Shown: piece by piece, positions 1 through 9,315 of the stretch | How the letters are laid out: each line of letters opens with the position of its first letter | Position numbering within the stretch: position 1 is the stretch's first letter | Assembly (NCBI RefSeq): GCF_038096165.1 | Contig: NZ_CP151076.1 | Location: 620,001 to 684,000, forward strand | Source of the DNA: Pseudomonas sp. G.S.17 | GTDB lineage: Bacteria; Pseudomonadota; Gammaproteobacteria; Pseudomonadales; Pseudomonadaceae | DNA: 64,000 nt | Direction of reading: 5' to 3' | Program-made: the position numbers and the translations under genes | Notes under the pieces: model-generated | Database searches by the model: none | Seen by the model: only the letters and a program-made list of their open reading frames with translations | Told to the model about the DNA's origin: nothing

Positions 1-4
1 ACCC

Positions 5-811
5 ATGAAGTTGTTCCTTGCTGAACCGTTCAAGACGCTTTGGGCCGGACGCGATGCGTTCGCCGAAGTCGAGCGTCTGGACGGTCAGGTGTATCGCGAA
101 CTTGAAGGTCGGCGCACCTTGCGCACCGAAGTCGAAGGGCGCGGGTATTTCGTCAAGATTCATCGCGGCATCGGCTGGGGCGAAGTCGCCAAGAATCTTA
201 TTACTGCCAAATTGCCGGTGCTGGGCGCGGGCAAGGAATGGCAAGCCATCGCGCGCCTGAAAGAAGTCGGCGTGCCGACCATGACCGCCGTGGCTTACGG
301 CGAGCGCGGCAGCAATCCGGCAGCGCAGCATTCGTTTATCGTCACTGAAGAGCTGGCGCCCACCGAAAGCCTGGAAGACGTCAGCATCAATTGGCGCAAC
401 GAGCCGCCGGAGCCGCGTCTGAAACGCGCATTCATCGCCGAAGTCGCGCGCATGGTCGGCATGATGCACCGCGCCGGGGTCAACCATCGCGACTGTTATA
501 TCTGCCACTTCCTGTTGCACACCGACACGCCCGTGACCGCTGACGATTTCCGCTTGTCGGTGATCGACCTGCATCGCGCCCAGACGCGCCGGGTGATTAC
601 CCCGCGCTGGCGCAACAAGGATCTGGCCGCCCTGTATTTTTCGGCACTGGACATTGGCCTGACCCGACGCGACAAACTGCGTTTCCTCAAAGGCTATTTC
701 CAGCAGCCGCTGCGCCAGATTCTCGCCGAGGAAGCCAGGCTGCTGAGCTGGCTGGAAATGAAAGCCGACAAGCTGTATCAGCGCAAAGTGCGTTACGGGG
801 ATGCGCTCTGA
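5..811 (+). CDS. waaP: LPS core heptose(I) kinase WaaP (RfaP)
   Basis: A 268-residue protein of the WaaP/RfaP family. These kinases transfer phosphate from ATP to heptose I of the lipopolysaccharide inner core at the cytoplasmic membrane. The kinase catalytic loop reads HRDCYICHFLL (about residue 162), with the second metal-binding motif VIDLHRA about 25 residues later. The ATG at base 5 follows directly on the window edge, so an upstream waaG-like gene is probably cut off. Its stop overlaps the next start (TGATG), so it is the first visible member of a translationally coupled run of kinases. In P. aeruginosa this gene is essential and precedes wapP and wapQ, the same order as here. Confidence 0.93.
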   Translation: MKLFLAEPFKTLWAGRDAFAEVERLDGQVYRELEGRRTLRTEVEGRGYFVKIHRGIGWGEVAKNLITAKLPVLGAGKEWQAIARLKEVGVPTMTAVAYGERGSNPAAQHSFIVTEELAPTESLEDVSINWRNEPPEPRLKRAFIAEVARMVGMMHRAGVNHRDCYICHFLLHTDTPVTADDFRLSVIDLHRAQTRRVITPRWRNKDLAALYFSALDIGLTRRDKLRFLKGYFQQPLRQILAEEARLLSWLEMKADKLYQRKVRYGDAL

Positions 812-1545
812 TGGCGGGTTGGAACCTGGAATCGGCTTACGCCTTTCTCGCCGAGGACTTCGGCAGTCTGGACGCCGTGTTCGCCTTGCAAGGCGAGCGC
901 CTGACTCGCGACCCATTGTCCGAAGTGATCCGCGTGCAGCGCGATGGTGTGAATTACTACGTCAAACGCTACGTCGGCGCGGGCAAAGGCTTGCGTCGCT
1001 ATCTGGGCCGACCTCGGGTCAAGTCCGAGTGGCAAAACCTCAAGCGCTTCGCCAAATGGGGCATTCCCACGGCGGACGTCATCGCCTGGGGGCTGGAGCG
1101 CAAGGGCGCGTCCTATGATCGTGGCGCATTGATCACCCGCGAACTGCCCAACACCGAAGACTTGTCAGCGCTGGCGCTGCGGAACGATCCGTTGCTGGCG
1201 GATCGCCGGTGGGTCGATGGTGTCAGCCGCCAACTGGCGCGTTACACCCGCGCGATGCACGACCAGCACTTCACCCATAACGATTTGAAGTGGCGCAATT
1301 TGCTGGTGGACGATCAGGCCAAACTCTTTTTGATCGACTGCCCCAACGGCGCTTTCTGGTGGAGCTTCATGCTGCGCTACCGGATCACCAAGGATCTGGC
1401 GTGCCTGGACAAAGTGGCGAAATATCATCTGTCGGCCACCCAACGCCTGCGCTTCTATTTGCAGTATCGGCAGCGAGCGCGGCTCAACGCTTCCGACAAG
1501 AAACGTATCCGCCATATCGTCAGCTTTTTTGAGGGACGCGAATGA
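811..1545 (+). CDS. wapP: LPS core kinase, WapP-like
   Basis: A 244-residue protein of the lipopolysaccharide kinase (Kdo/WaaP) family. The catalytic loop HNDLKWRNLLV and the metal-binding LFLIDCPNG are intact, so an active sugar kinase acting on the core oligosaccharide is likely. The start overlaps the waaP stop by one base and its own stop overlaps the next start (ATGA). Placement directly after waaP matches P. aeruginosa wapP (PA5008). The exact heptose position phosphorylated cannot be read from the sequence. Confidence 0.88.
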   Translation: MAGWNLESAYAFLAEDFGSLDAVFALQGERLTRDPLSEVIRVQRDGVNYYVKRYVGAGKGLRRYLGRPRVKSEWQNLKRFAKWGIPTADVIAWGLERKGASYDRGALITRELPNTEDLSALALRNDPLLADRRWVDGVSRQLARYTRAMHDQHFTHNDLKWRNLLVDDQAKLFLIDCPNGAFWWSFMLRYRITKDLACLDKVAKYHLSATQRLRFYLQYRQRARLNASDKKRIRHIVSFFEGRE

Positions 1546-2321
1546 CCGATTTCATTGCACAAAGCGACCGGCCTTTGCTGGAACGCCACGGCCTGGCTGA
1601 TTTCCAGTCGCTGTGGGAAGTCCAGCTGGATGCCGTCGATGAGCCCAACACTGGACGCGGCGGCTGGAGCAGCGTGTTTCGTCTGGAGCTGGAAGGCTCG
1701 GGCTTCTATCTGAAGCGCCAGAGCAATTACCTGATGCACACCTGGCATCACCCGTTTGGCGAGCCGTCGTTCTCCCGGGAATTCCGCAATATCAGCCGCT
1801 ACGAAAAGCTCGGTATTCCGGCACTGCACGCGGTGTTTTACGGCGAAGTCAAAATCGGTCCCGAGCGTCGGGCGATCCTGTTGACCCGTGCGCTGGACAG
1901 CTGGACCGATCTGGATACCTTGTTGCAGCAATGGCCGGAACTGACCACGCGCCAGCAATCGGCGATCCTGCAAGCCTGCGGCCAGCTGGCGCGCACGGTC
2001 CACAGCGCGGGGCAGGTGCATGGCTGTTTTTATCCCAAGCATATTTTCCTCAAGGCCAAGGCCGATGCTTACCTGGCGCAGCTGATCGACCTGGAGAAAA
2101 CCCGGCCGCTGCTGTTCGGCAAGCGGGATCGGGTCAAGGATCTGGAGCCGTTGCTGCGTCGCGCGCCGATGTGGAGCGAAGCCCATGTTCGCGAACTGCT
2201 GGCGGCGTATCTGCAATCAGGTGTCGACAGTCCGGTCGTCGAGCAATGGTGTGTTCGCCTGGGCAAGCGCGGCAGCCACAAGCGCGGTCTGCACCGCAAT
2301 GATCAGAAAGAGATCCGCTGA
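1542..2321 (+). CDS. wapQ: LPS core kinase-like protein, WapQ/InaA-like
   Basis: A 259-residue kinase-fold protein in the position of wapQ (PA5007). The catalytic-loop segment reads VHGCFYPKHIFL. Aligned with the HRDCYICH loop of the neighbouring WaaP, the catalytic Asp position is Cys. From memory, an HGC(L/F)YPKH loop is typical of InaA-type members, so this may be a family feature rather than damage. The metal-binding region LIDLEKTRPL is present. It overlaps both neighbours by a few bases, so it is co-translated with wapP and the downstream double-kinase gene. Activity as a kinase is uncertain. Confidence 0.85.
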   Translation: MTDFIAQSDRPLLERHGLADFQSLWEVQLDAVDEPNTGRGGWSSVFRLELEGSGFYLKRQSNYLMHTWHHPFGEPSFSREFRNISRYEKLGIPALHAVFYGEVKIGPERRAILLTRALDSWTDLDTLLQQWPELTTRQQSAILQACGQLARTVHSAGQVHGCFYPKHIFLKAKADAYLAQLIDLEKTRPLLFGKRDRVKDLEPLLRRAPMWSEAHVRELLAAYLQSGVDSPVVEQWCVRLGKRGSHKRGLHRNDQKEIR

Positions 2322-3760
2322 TGCGTTTGTCTGAACTCAAGGCGGCGGGACGTACGCCCGCAACGCCAATGAATCTGGCACTGGCCGACGCCGCAGGCCC
2401 GGCCGAACTGCAACTGTTGAGCTTTTTGCGCGTTCTGCCGGGGCAACGTTATGTCGGTGCTGGCGTGTGGCGCGGGCGTCCGGTGCTGGCCAAGTTGCTG
2501 GTGGGGTCCAAGGCTGCGCGGCATTTTCAACGCGAACTGGCCGGTGTCCGGCTGCTGGCGCAACAAGGTCTGACGACGCCGCTGCTGTTGGCCGACGGTC
2601 TGCAGGAAGGCGAGGGCGGCTGGCTGTTGTTCGAGCTGCTGGAACACGCGCAAAGCCTGGGCGATGCCTGGGCCGAAGTGGAAAATCAGACGCCGCTGAG
2701 CGATGACCAGCAAACCGTATTGGCCGAAGCACTGACCGCTATCGCGCAGTTACATGCCAAAGGCCTGTGGCAGGAAGACCTGCATCTGGACAACCTGCTG
2801 CGCCACGACGGCAAGTTGTACTTGATCGATGGCGCGGGGATTCGCGCCGAAGAAGCTGGCAAGCCGTTGTCCCGGCAAAAGGTGCTGGAAAACCTCGGCG
2901 TGTTCTTCGCGCAGTTGCCCAAGGCTTTTGAGCCATTCATCGAAGAATTGTCAGTGCATTATTTGCTCAGCAATGGTGAGCATGGCTTGCCCATGGAAGC
3001 CTTGCAGAAGCAGATCGACAAGGTGCGCAGCTGGCGCCTGAAGGATTTTCTCGACAAGACCGGACGTGATTGCAGCCTGTTCAGCGTGGTTGACGGCGCT
3101 TCCGAACTGCGCGCGATTCGTCGCGAAGAAGAAGCGGCGATGTTGCCCGTTTTGGCTGAGGCCGATGCGCTGCTGGAGCAAGGCCATTTGTACAAGACCG
3201 GCGGCGCGGCGAGTGTCGGCAAAGTCGAGGTCAATGGCCGCGCGCTGGTCATCAAGCGCTACAACATCAAGGACTTTGCCCACTGGCTGAAACGCTTCTG
3301 GCGGCCGAGTCGGGCATGGCATTCCTGGCGCGAAGGCAATCGGCTGATGTTCCTCGGCATCGCCACGCCCAAACCGCTGGCGGTGCAGGAACAACGTTTC
3401 CTTGGCTTGCGGCGCAAGGCTTATCTGGTGACCGAGTTTCTGCCGGGGCCGGACATCATCGAACGATTTGCGCCTTATGTTGACTCAGGTGCAGCGCCGG
3501 AAGCGGAACTGGTGGCGCTGGATAACCTGTTCGCGCAACTGGTTGGCGAGCGCATCAGTCACGGCGATTTGAAAGGGCATAACGTGTTCTGGGATCGGGA
3601 TCGCTGGGCGTTGATCGACCTGGATGCCATGTGCCAGCACAACTCGGCAGCGTCGTTCGCCAGCGCCTTCGCCCGCGACCGCGCACGCTTCATGCGCAAC
3701 TGGCCAGCGCAAAGCGCGCTGCACCAGTTGCTGGAGCAGCGCTTGCCGAAGATCGCATAA
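2321..3760 (+). CDS. Tandem double LPS-kinase-like protein (PA5006-like)
   Basis: A 479-residue protein made of two kinase-fold halves. The N-terminal half has LWQEDLHLDNLL followed by LYLIDGAGIR (around residues 145-170). The C-terminal half has ISHGDLKGHNVF followed by WALIDLDAM (around residues 410-435). Both halves keep a catalytic-loop Asp and a metal-binding Asp. The gene closes the four-gene kinase operon and is followed by a REP palindrome and then the toxin island on the opposite strand. In P. aeruginosa a gene of this type (PA5006) sits between wapQ and the carbamoyltransferase gene, which here lies 16 kb further on. Substrate unknown; core phosphorylation is inferred from context. 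Confidence 0.82.
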   Translation: MRLSELKAAGRTPATPMNLALADAAGPAELQLLSFLRVLPGQRYVGAGVWRGRPVLAKLLVGSKAARHFQRELAGVRLLAQQGLTTPLLLADGLQEGEGGWLLFELLEHAQSLGDAWAEVENQTPLSDDQQTVLAEALTAIAQLHAKGLWQEDLHLDNLLRHDGKLYLIDGAGIRAEEAGKPLSRQKVLENLGVFFAQLPKAFEPFIEELSVHYLLSNGEHGLPMEALQKQIDKVRSWRLKDFLDKTGRDCSLFSVVDGASELRAIRREEEAAMLPVLAEADALLEQGHLYKTGGAASVGKVEVNGRALVIKRYNIKDFAHWLKRFWRPSRAWHSWREGNRLMFLGIATPKPLAVQEQRFLGLRRKAYLVTEFLPGPDIIERFAPYVDSGAAPEAELVALDNLFAQLVGERISHGDLKGHNVFWDRDRWALIDLDAMCQHNSAASFASAFARDRARFMRNWPAQSALHQLLEQRLPKIA

Positions 3761-3786
3761 CGCTTGTAGGCCAGCAAACAGGATCA

Positions 3787-3876
3787 GTAGGACCGGCTTT
3801 AGCCGGGAGGAGGCAAGTACATCCGCAGCAGTTGCGTCGTCAGACCTTGCGCCCTCCCGGCTAAAGCCGGTCCTAC
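3787..3876. repeat. REP inverted repeat (GTAGGACCGGCTTTAGCCGG type)
   Basis: Two inverted arms, GTAGGACCGGCTTTAGCCGG and its complement, separated by about 50 bases. It lies between the convergent ends of the double-kinase gene and the toxin gene, where it could act as a transcription barrier. The same arm recurs at several sites in the window. Confidence 0.85.
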
Positions 3877-3909
3877 AGCAAGTCTCCTACAGTGGTCCGC
3901 TCGCGAATA

Positions 3910-6900
3910 TCAAGCCATCCGCGTCAGGTTCATTTCCTCCAGTGCTCCGACCAGCGCGTCCATGTCGTCGAAGGGTTGGGCGTGTACCGCGCGCCAGGTC
4001 GGGCGTTCCACGTAGATCTTGCCTTCAGCGTTCACCTGCACCGGGGTTTGCAGAATTGTGCTGTCTCTGGAGCGGTGAACAATCGTCAATTGCCCGTCCT
4101 GGCCCGCTTCAATGGCGAACATGCCGGGTCGTGGCAGGCGTTGTTCGATGGGCAGCGGCTTCGGCATTTGCAGCTTTTCCAACATGAGCGCGGTGTCCAG
4201 TTCCACCCGGTAATCGCCCTTGAGAAAACTTGATTGGTTGCTGAGCTGATCACTCACCGTAGCACCCGGATCAAAGGCTGGCGGCCTGGCCAGCCCCGGC
4301 CTGACATCGGTCACCCGCAGCCCGATGCCGCCCTCCAGTTCAGCAAGGCCCGGGACTATCTTTTCGAACGTATTGGAATGCGTGTTGCCAACCAGCGCGA
4401 TCCACCTATGTGTGCCCATGACTTCCTGATGCTTGCGAATCGTTCGGGATGCAAAGTAGCTGAACATTTGATGACGCGTGGTAAGAGCCTCGTTGTCGAT
4501 ACCTTTGACGTGGTAGCTCGCCGCGCAGTCCAGGGCACGCACTTCGATACCGTTTTCGCGAGCCTTGATCACCAGGTTTTCGAAGGTGTAGAGCTTGCGC
4601 GGATCTGTTTTATGGCCGCTGTCCAAGCGCTTCAGGTCGTGCAGCAATGTCTTGGTGATTTCCCCGGTCTCGAAAAAACGATCCAGATCGGCCTGATGCA
4701 GGTCGGTGAGCAGATGCTCCATGTACAGCGTTCTGACATTTTGCCGCGCGAGCAGTGGCAGGTTGTCGAGGATCAGTTTCTTGCTGGCAATCGAGGCGTG
4801 CGACTCGCCCACTATCACGCTGTCGGCGGTTGCGTAGAGACGGGTCAGAAAGTCTGCCACGCTGGTGTCAGCCGCTATCACAGGTAAGTCGGGTCGTGGC
4901 GGCAGATCTGCGGAAACGATAGCGCGTGCATCTTTTTGCAGCGTGCTGCGCAGCCTGAAGAACTCTTCCTGTAATGCCCGCTGTTCAGGATCGCCAAGGA
5001 AGTATTGGGCGTCGAGCCCGCGCCGCTCAAAGGTCGCCAGTCGGTGCACGTTGCTGCGCTGCGCCACGGGCACTTCGTAGACAGGATCGCCGAGCGACAG
5101 CGCGATGGCGGTTGGTGAGTATTCCCGGGCCCAGGCGTGCGGTTCAACCCGCTGCCAGCCGCTGGCAGCGTCCCAGCGAAAGCCGTGCTCGCCGGCGTAG
5201 CGGTCGCTGCCCGGTTTGCGGGTGGTCGAGGTTTTCCAGGTGGAGGGGTCCATGTGCAGCTCCACCGGGGCCTCGCCGGTGAGATACAGGTAGAGATTGT
5301 CATCCATGCTTTGGGTATGGCTTGCCGCGAACACCTGCGCCGGAGCCGGTTCGATAATGACCGGGTTGGCGACCTGCATTCGGAAGTCAGCCTTGGCAAC
5401 CGGGTCGCCGGGAATGTAGCCGGCGACATCGGAAGTAATCCGCGTCGAGGTTCCCAGCGGCGCATCCTCGATCCGTATGCTGATAACGCCTTGCAGCTCG
5501 GCGATGCCGGGCAGGTTGTTGTAGGTGGTAGCGAGCTTCTGGTCGAGCAGTGCCACCCAGCGGCGGGACGGGTGCGCCGCGACGTCGCCGCTGATGAGTT
5601 TGTGCCCGAAAAAATTGCTCATTTTCTGCGCGGCTGCGAGATCGCCGACGGCCGTCGACACGGCGTGCTCGCTATAGGGGTAGCTGACCGATGAGCTGAA
5701 CGGGCGAACCTCTATGTTGTAGCGATGGGCGGCTTTGACCAGATGGTAGTAATCGTATTCGGCGACGTCGGTAACCAATTCGCCGTCATTGAGATAGCGC
5801 AGGTGATGTTTGATGTTGTGAGAACCTGCACGGGAGTGCCGTGTGAGTTTGCGATATTTGGCCAGTTTTTCCATATGTTGATCGGTGAACAGGTGCTCGA
5901 TGTACAGCACCTCGACCCGCTGCTCGGCCAGCAGCGGCATATTGAGGATGAGCAGGCGCTTGCTGGCCACCGACTTCGGCGCTTCGCCCAATACCAGGCC
6001 ATGAGTGTTGGCGTAGACGTTTTGCAACAGGGTTTCCACGCTGGTCGAAGCATCCAGCGTCGGCAATGCGGGGCGTGGCGGAAGTGTCGGCTGCTCGAAG
6101 AAAGCCTTGGCGTCGCGATAGAGATTCTGGCGCAACGTGAGGTAAGTGCTGCGCATCTCGGCGAAATGGTGGGTGAAATAGCCTTCAAGGCCCAGCCCGG
6201 TAGGGTCGATCATCTTGTCACTGACGATGTCTTGCAGGTGGATGCGCATGTGTTCAGGCAGCTCATAGTCGCCCATTGCAGGCAAAACAGCTGCTTCCTC
6301 ATCCAAGAGCGTGAAGCCTGCCAAGCCGTCGACACCGCCACCGCGCAGGTGTGTGCGTTCGATCAGTTGCCACTTGCCGTGCGGGTCAAGCGTCACCGGA
6401 CGTTTGCCGAAGAACGCAAAGGGATTGGCCGGATCAATGATGTTCCAGACCCTCATCCGGGCATCGAATTGCACTTGATAGGTGGAGCCGTTCAGGTCGA
6501 TGTAGTGTTGGCCGTTCACCTGGCTCACGCCCGTTGCATGACCGCTGGCGCTGGGTTGCACGTCGTGCAGGGAGACGTCGACGATCAGTTCGCGCTTGAG
6601 CCCGTTGTGCGGGCCTGCTGTCGTGGCGTCGAACTCGTGCGCCAGTGGTTGCCAGGTACCGGCGGCGCTCTGGCCGACGAACTGGCCGGTCACTTGCGGT
6701 TCATCGGATAAATGGGTGCTTCGGAAGACCGGCGCGTGACCGTTGGCGTTGGCGCGGCCGATCCAGAGTGTTTCGTTGTCCACGCGCATCGGGAACAGAT
6801 CGGAATACTTGGGCAGATCGGCCGTGTGCTCGACAGGCTTGAGCACCGATTGGCGTCCTGTCTGATAGTTGAGCCGTCGTAACACGCCGCCAAAACCCTT

Positions 6901-9261
6901 CAGACCGACGCTTGCATCGCCTGCGGCGCCAAGACTGTTGAGCATCGAGGTCAGGATGTAGACGCTGGCGGTTTCGCTGTCGCCTTCGCTCAACGCCTGA
7001 AAAGCGCGCACCGTGTCGTGCACGGCCAGCAATGCGCCGACGGCAAAACTCGCCGGCGGGAACGGCAGGGTGACCACCGTGGCGATCACTTCGACTGTGC
7101 TCCAGGTCAGGCGAGCGATCATCTCGTTGCGTCCGGTCGTGGTCTCTGCAACGTCACGCAGCCGGCGCATGAGCGGTCGGTTGAAACACACATCAGCGAA
7201 GTCTGCGATGGATTCCTTGGGGATGAAGGGCGACTTGCTGGCGTTCCCCTCACGCATGTCGTGGAGGAAGAACGAGAGGTTCTTGCGCGCCTTGATGCGA
7301 CAGCGATCCTTGTAGTAATCGATCATGCCCGAAGTCTTCAGCGACTCGGTGAAGTCGCCGAACGGACGGAACTCGATGCCGTCGGGTGCTTGCGGCGTGT
7401 ACAGCAGGGCGGGTTGTCTGACGGTGGTCGGCAGGATCACCAGGCAACCCTGCACGGTCTCCACATGGGTCAGCTGCGTGCTGGGAATGACCAGTTGATC
7501 CACGCCCGGCAGGCCGGAGGCGATGAAGGGTTTGTCGACATGGATCTGCAACGGATAAAGCGGATGCTGTTCGCGAGTGCCGACGTCGTTCAGATGAGCG
7601 CGATCAAGCGACGCTCGCAGCCATGCGTATTGTTGCCCGTTGATATGCCCTTTCAGGTAGCTGCGCAGCGCCGCCGCTGTCATCTGCAACTGGGTCATCA
7701 GTACGCTGGTCTTTCGGCGGTATTCATAGCCTTCGCCGTCAGCGTTGAGCAACGTGCGGTTGATCAGGGCGATGTAGTCGTCGCCCAACCACTTGCCGCG
7801 CACCGAACCTGCGACTCTGGCCGGTGACAATGCGCTCAGGTCCACGCCTTCCGGGCCGCTGAATTCGGCCTGGGTGTCGGCACTGGAGTGGATGAAATCG
7901 ATGCTGTCGTCGTAGCCGTTGAGCAACATGTCCGTGTAAGTGATGGTTTCCCGCTCACTGCTGATCACAATGAGGTCGGGGTCTACTGTGCCAACCGGCT
8001 TGTTCAGCAACTGGTTGATTTTCTGGCTGGCCCGTTCATGCACGTAATCCTTGAACGGTTGCACGCGGGTGTGAGGTTTGGCCTCGTAATTGTCTGACGC
8101 GCCCGCAACGGCATCTTCCAGCGCCACCAGTTCCTGGCGTTGCGCCGCGCTGGCCTGCACGAACCATTGAGGCGTGTGGCCGGCCTGTTCGGAAAGCGCC
8201 ACGCGTATATGCTCCTCGGCGAAGAGGCGCAAGGCGGTGTCGAAATTCGGCAGATCAATCAGCTGGAGGAAGTCGGCCGGCAAGGAAGGTCTTAGCCTGA
8301 GCGCGGCAAATTGCTGGCGCAACTCCAGGCGCGCGGAAAACTCGACTTGCTTGATCAGGTACTCGCAGAGTTCATCCGAGGCCAGCCAGCCGACCAGTTC
8401 ATTCAGCAACTGGGTTTCATTTTTGACGGCTATAAAGCGCCGGGAGCGCGGCGCGTCTGCGGCGAACATCAGCAGACGATCAAGCTGCCCACGATCGTTC
8501 TCTTTGCGCACAATCAGCAGTTTACCCAGCACACTACGATTGTTCAGTCGGATCTGCTGGACGCGCAGCGTCGGATCGGCAGCGGCTCGGGCCGGGTCCA
8601 CAACAGTCTCGAGCAGCGCGAAATCTCCTGGCTGGAGATGGCCCTGCATTTTCGCCGCGTACGCCAGTGCGGTGATCTGTCTGCGCGTCAGGCCGCGCAT
8701 CAATTGCTGGTTGTGCTCTTGTTGATAAGCCGTGCGCTGGAACTCACCGAAGACCATTCGCACATTCAGTTCATCGACCAGTCGGGCAATCCATGCGGGG
8801 TTCAGCGCGGAGTACGTTGCGTCCAGCGAGGCACCTTGGAAACTCAGGGCGGTCTGGTTGAGAAAGTGCGATCCGTCCTGGCGATCGCCCGGATGCAGGC
8901 CATACAAGGCCAGCTCCAGCAGGCTGCGAGTCACGGTATACGGCTCGCCCGTCAAGGGCAGCGTGCGCCGCGTGCTGACCATGATGGCGCCGGGGTCCAG
9001 CTCAAAGCCGAGATCATCAGCCATTCTGGTCCGCAGGTTCGCTTCGGCAAAGCGCTCCGGCGAAGCCGCCGCCCCAAGCGCGCTGAACGTGGCTGCACGA
9101 GCCTCATCGTAATGCCGCAGGTGTTCGGCATACGTGTTGAGGTCATCCGGGCTGGCGATCTTGATCCAGTCCGGCAGGCTTTGCCGATAGCGGCTCTCCA
9201 GGTAAGCCAGCTCGCGCAATTCCAGCATCGCAGTCGGTCCGAACAGACCGCGCATGTCCAT
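3910..9261 (-). CDS. Giant dermonecrotic-type toxin with tandem TIKI/ChaN-like domains (main part)
   Basis: A 1783-residue protein resembling the large DUF6543 'dermonecrotic toxin domain' proteins of Pseudomonas. A long helical N-terminal region is followed by a hydrophobic stretch near residues 715-775 (VIATVVTLPFPPASFAVGAL), which could insert into a membrane. The C-terminal third carries two related TIKI/ChaN-like units. The second is canonical: GESH at 1485-1488, LYMEH, and GNTH with His at 1628. The first has GEAP at 1092-1095 and Leu at 1243 in place of that His, but keeps the LYIEH motif, so it is probably inactive. ATG at 9261 has AAGG six bases upstream. The 54 bases upstream of this ATG are open in the same frame up to a single TGA at 9316, beyond which the frame continues into the next entry, so this may be the larger part of a broken gene. 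No secretion genes are adjacent. Confidence 0.7.
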   Translation of the reverse strand: MDMRGLFGPTAMLELRELAYLESRYRQSLPDWIKIASPDDLNTYAEHLRHYDEARAATFSALGAAASPERFAEANLRTRMADDLGFELDPGAIMVSTRRTLPLTGEPYTVTRSLLELALYGLHPGDRQDGSHFLNQTALSFQGASLDATYSALNPAWIARLVDELNVRMVFGEFQRTAYQQEHNQQLMRGLTRRQITALAYAAKMQGHLQPGDFALLETVVDPARAAADPTLRVQQIRLNNRSVLGKLLIVRKENDRGQLDRLLMFAADAPRSRRFIAVKNETQLLNELVGWLASDELCEYLIKQVEFSARLELRQQFAALRLRPSLPADFLQLIDLPNFDTALRLFAEEHIRVALSEQAGHTPQWFVQASAAQRQELVALEDAVAGASDNYEAKPHTRVQPFKDYVHERASQKINQLLNKPVGTVDPDLIVISSERETITYTDMLLNGYDDSIDFIHSSADTQAEFSGPEGVDLSALSPARVAGSVRGKWLGDDYIALINRTLLNADGEGYEYRRKTSVLMTQLQMTAAALRSYLKGHINGQQYAWLRASLDRAHLNDVGTREQHPLYPLQIHVDKPFIASGLPGVDQLVIPSTQLTHVETVQGCLVILPTTVRQPALLYTPQAPDGIEFRPFGDFTESLKTSGMIDYYKDRCRIKARKNLSFFLHDMREGNASKSPFIPKESIADFADVCFNRPLMRRLRDVAETTTGRNEMIARLTWSTVEVIATVVTLPFPPASFAVGALLAVHDTVRAFQALSEGDSETASVYILTSMLNSLGAAGDASVGLKGFGGVLRRLNYQTGRQSVLKPVEHTADLPKYSDLFPMRVDNETLWIGRANANGHAPVFRSTHLSDEPQVTGQFVGQSAAGTWQPLAHEFDATTAGPHNGLKRELIVDVSLHDVQPSASGHATGVSQVNGQHYIDLNGSTYQVQFDARMRVWNIIDPANPFAFFGKRPVTLDPHGKWQLIERTHLRGGGVDGLAGFTLLDEEAAVLPAMGDYELPEHMRIHLQDIVSDKMIDPTGLGLEGYFTHHFAEMRSTYLTLRQNLYRDAKAFFEQPTLPPRPALPTLDASTSVETLLQNVYANTHGLVLGEAPKSVASKRLLILNMPLLAEQRVEVLYIEHLFTDQHMEKLAKYRKLTRHSRAGSHNIKHHLRYLNDGELVTDVAEYDYYHLVKAAHRYNIEVRPFSSSVSYPYSEHAVSTAVGDLAAAQKMSNFFGHKLISGDVAAHPSRRWVALLDQKLATTYNNLPGIAELQGVISIRIEDAPLGTSTRITSDVAGYIPGDPVAKADFRMQVANPVIIEPAPAQVFAASHTQSMDDNLYLYLTGEAPVELHMDPSTWKTSTTRKPGSDRYAGEHGFRWDAASGWQRVEPHAWAREYSPTAIALSLGDPVYEVPVAQRSNVHRLATFERRGLDAQYFLGDPEQRALQEEFFRLRSTLQKDARAIVSADLPPRPDLPVIAADTSVADFLTRLYATADSVIVGESHASIASKKLILDNLPLLARQNVRTLYMEHLLTDLHQADLDRFFETGEITKTLLHDLKRLDSGHKTDPRKLYTFENLVIKARENGIEVRALDCAASYHVKGIDNEALTTRHQMFSYFASRTIRKHQEVMGTHRWIALVGNTHSNTFEKIVPGLAELEGGIGLRVTDVRPGLARPPAFDPGATVSDQLSNQSSFLKGDYRVELDTALMLEKLQMPKPLPIEQRLPRPGMFAIEAGQDGQLTIVHRSRDSTILQTPVQVNAEGKIYVERPTWRAVHAQPFDDMDALVGALEEMNLTRMA

Positions 9262-9315
9262 AGCGCCTTGAATCAGCGTGCGACTTTTTTGTGGACCTTC
9301 GGAGTGTTCTTTGGC

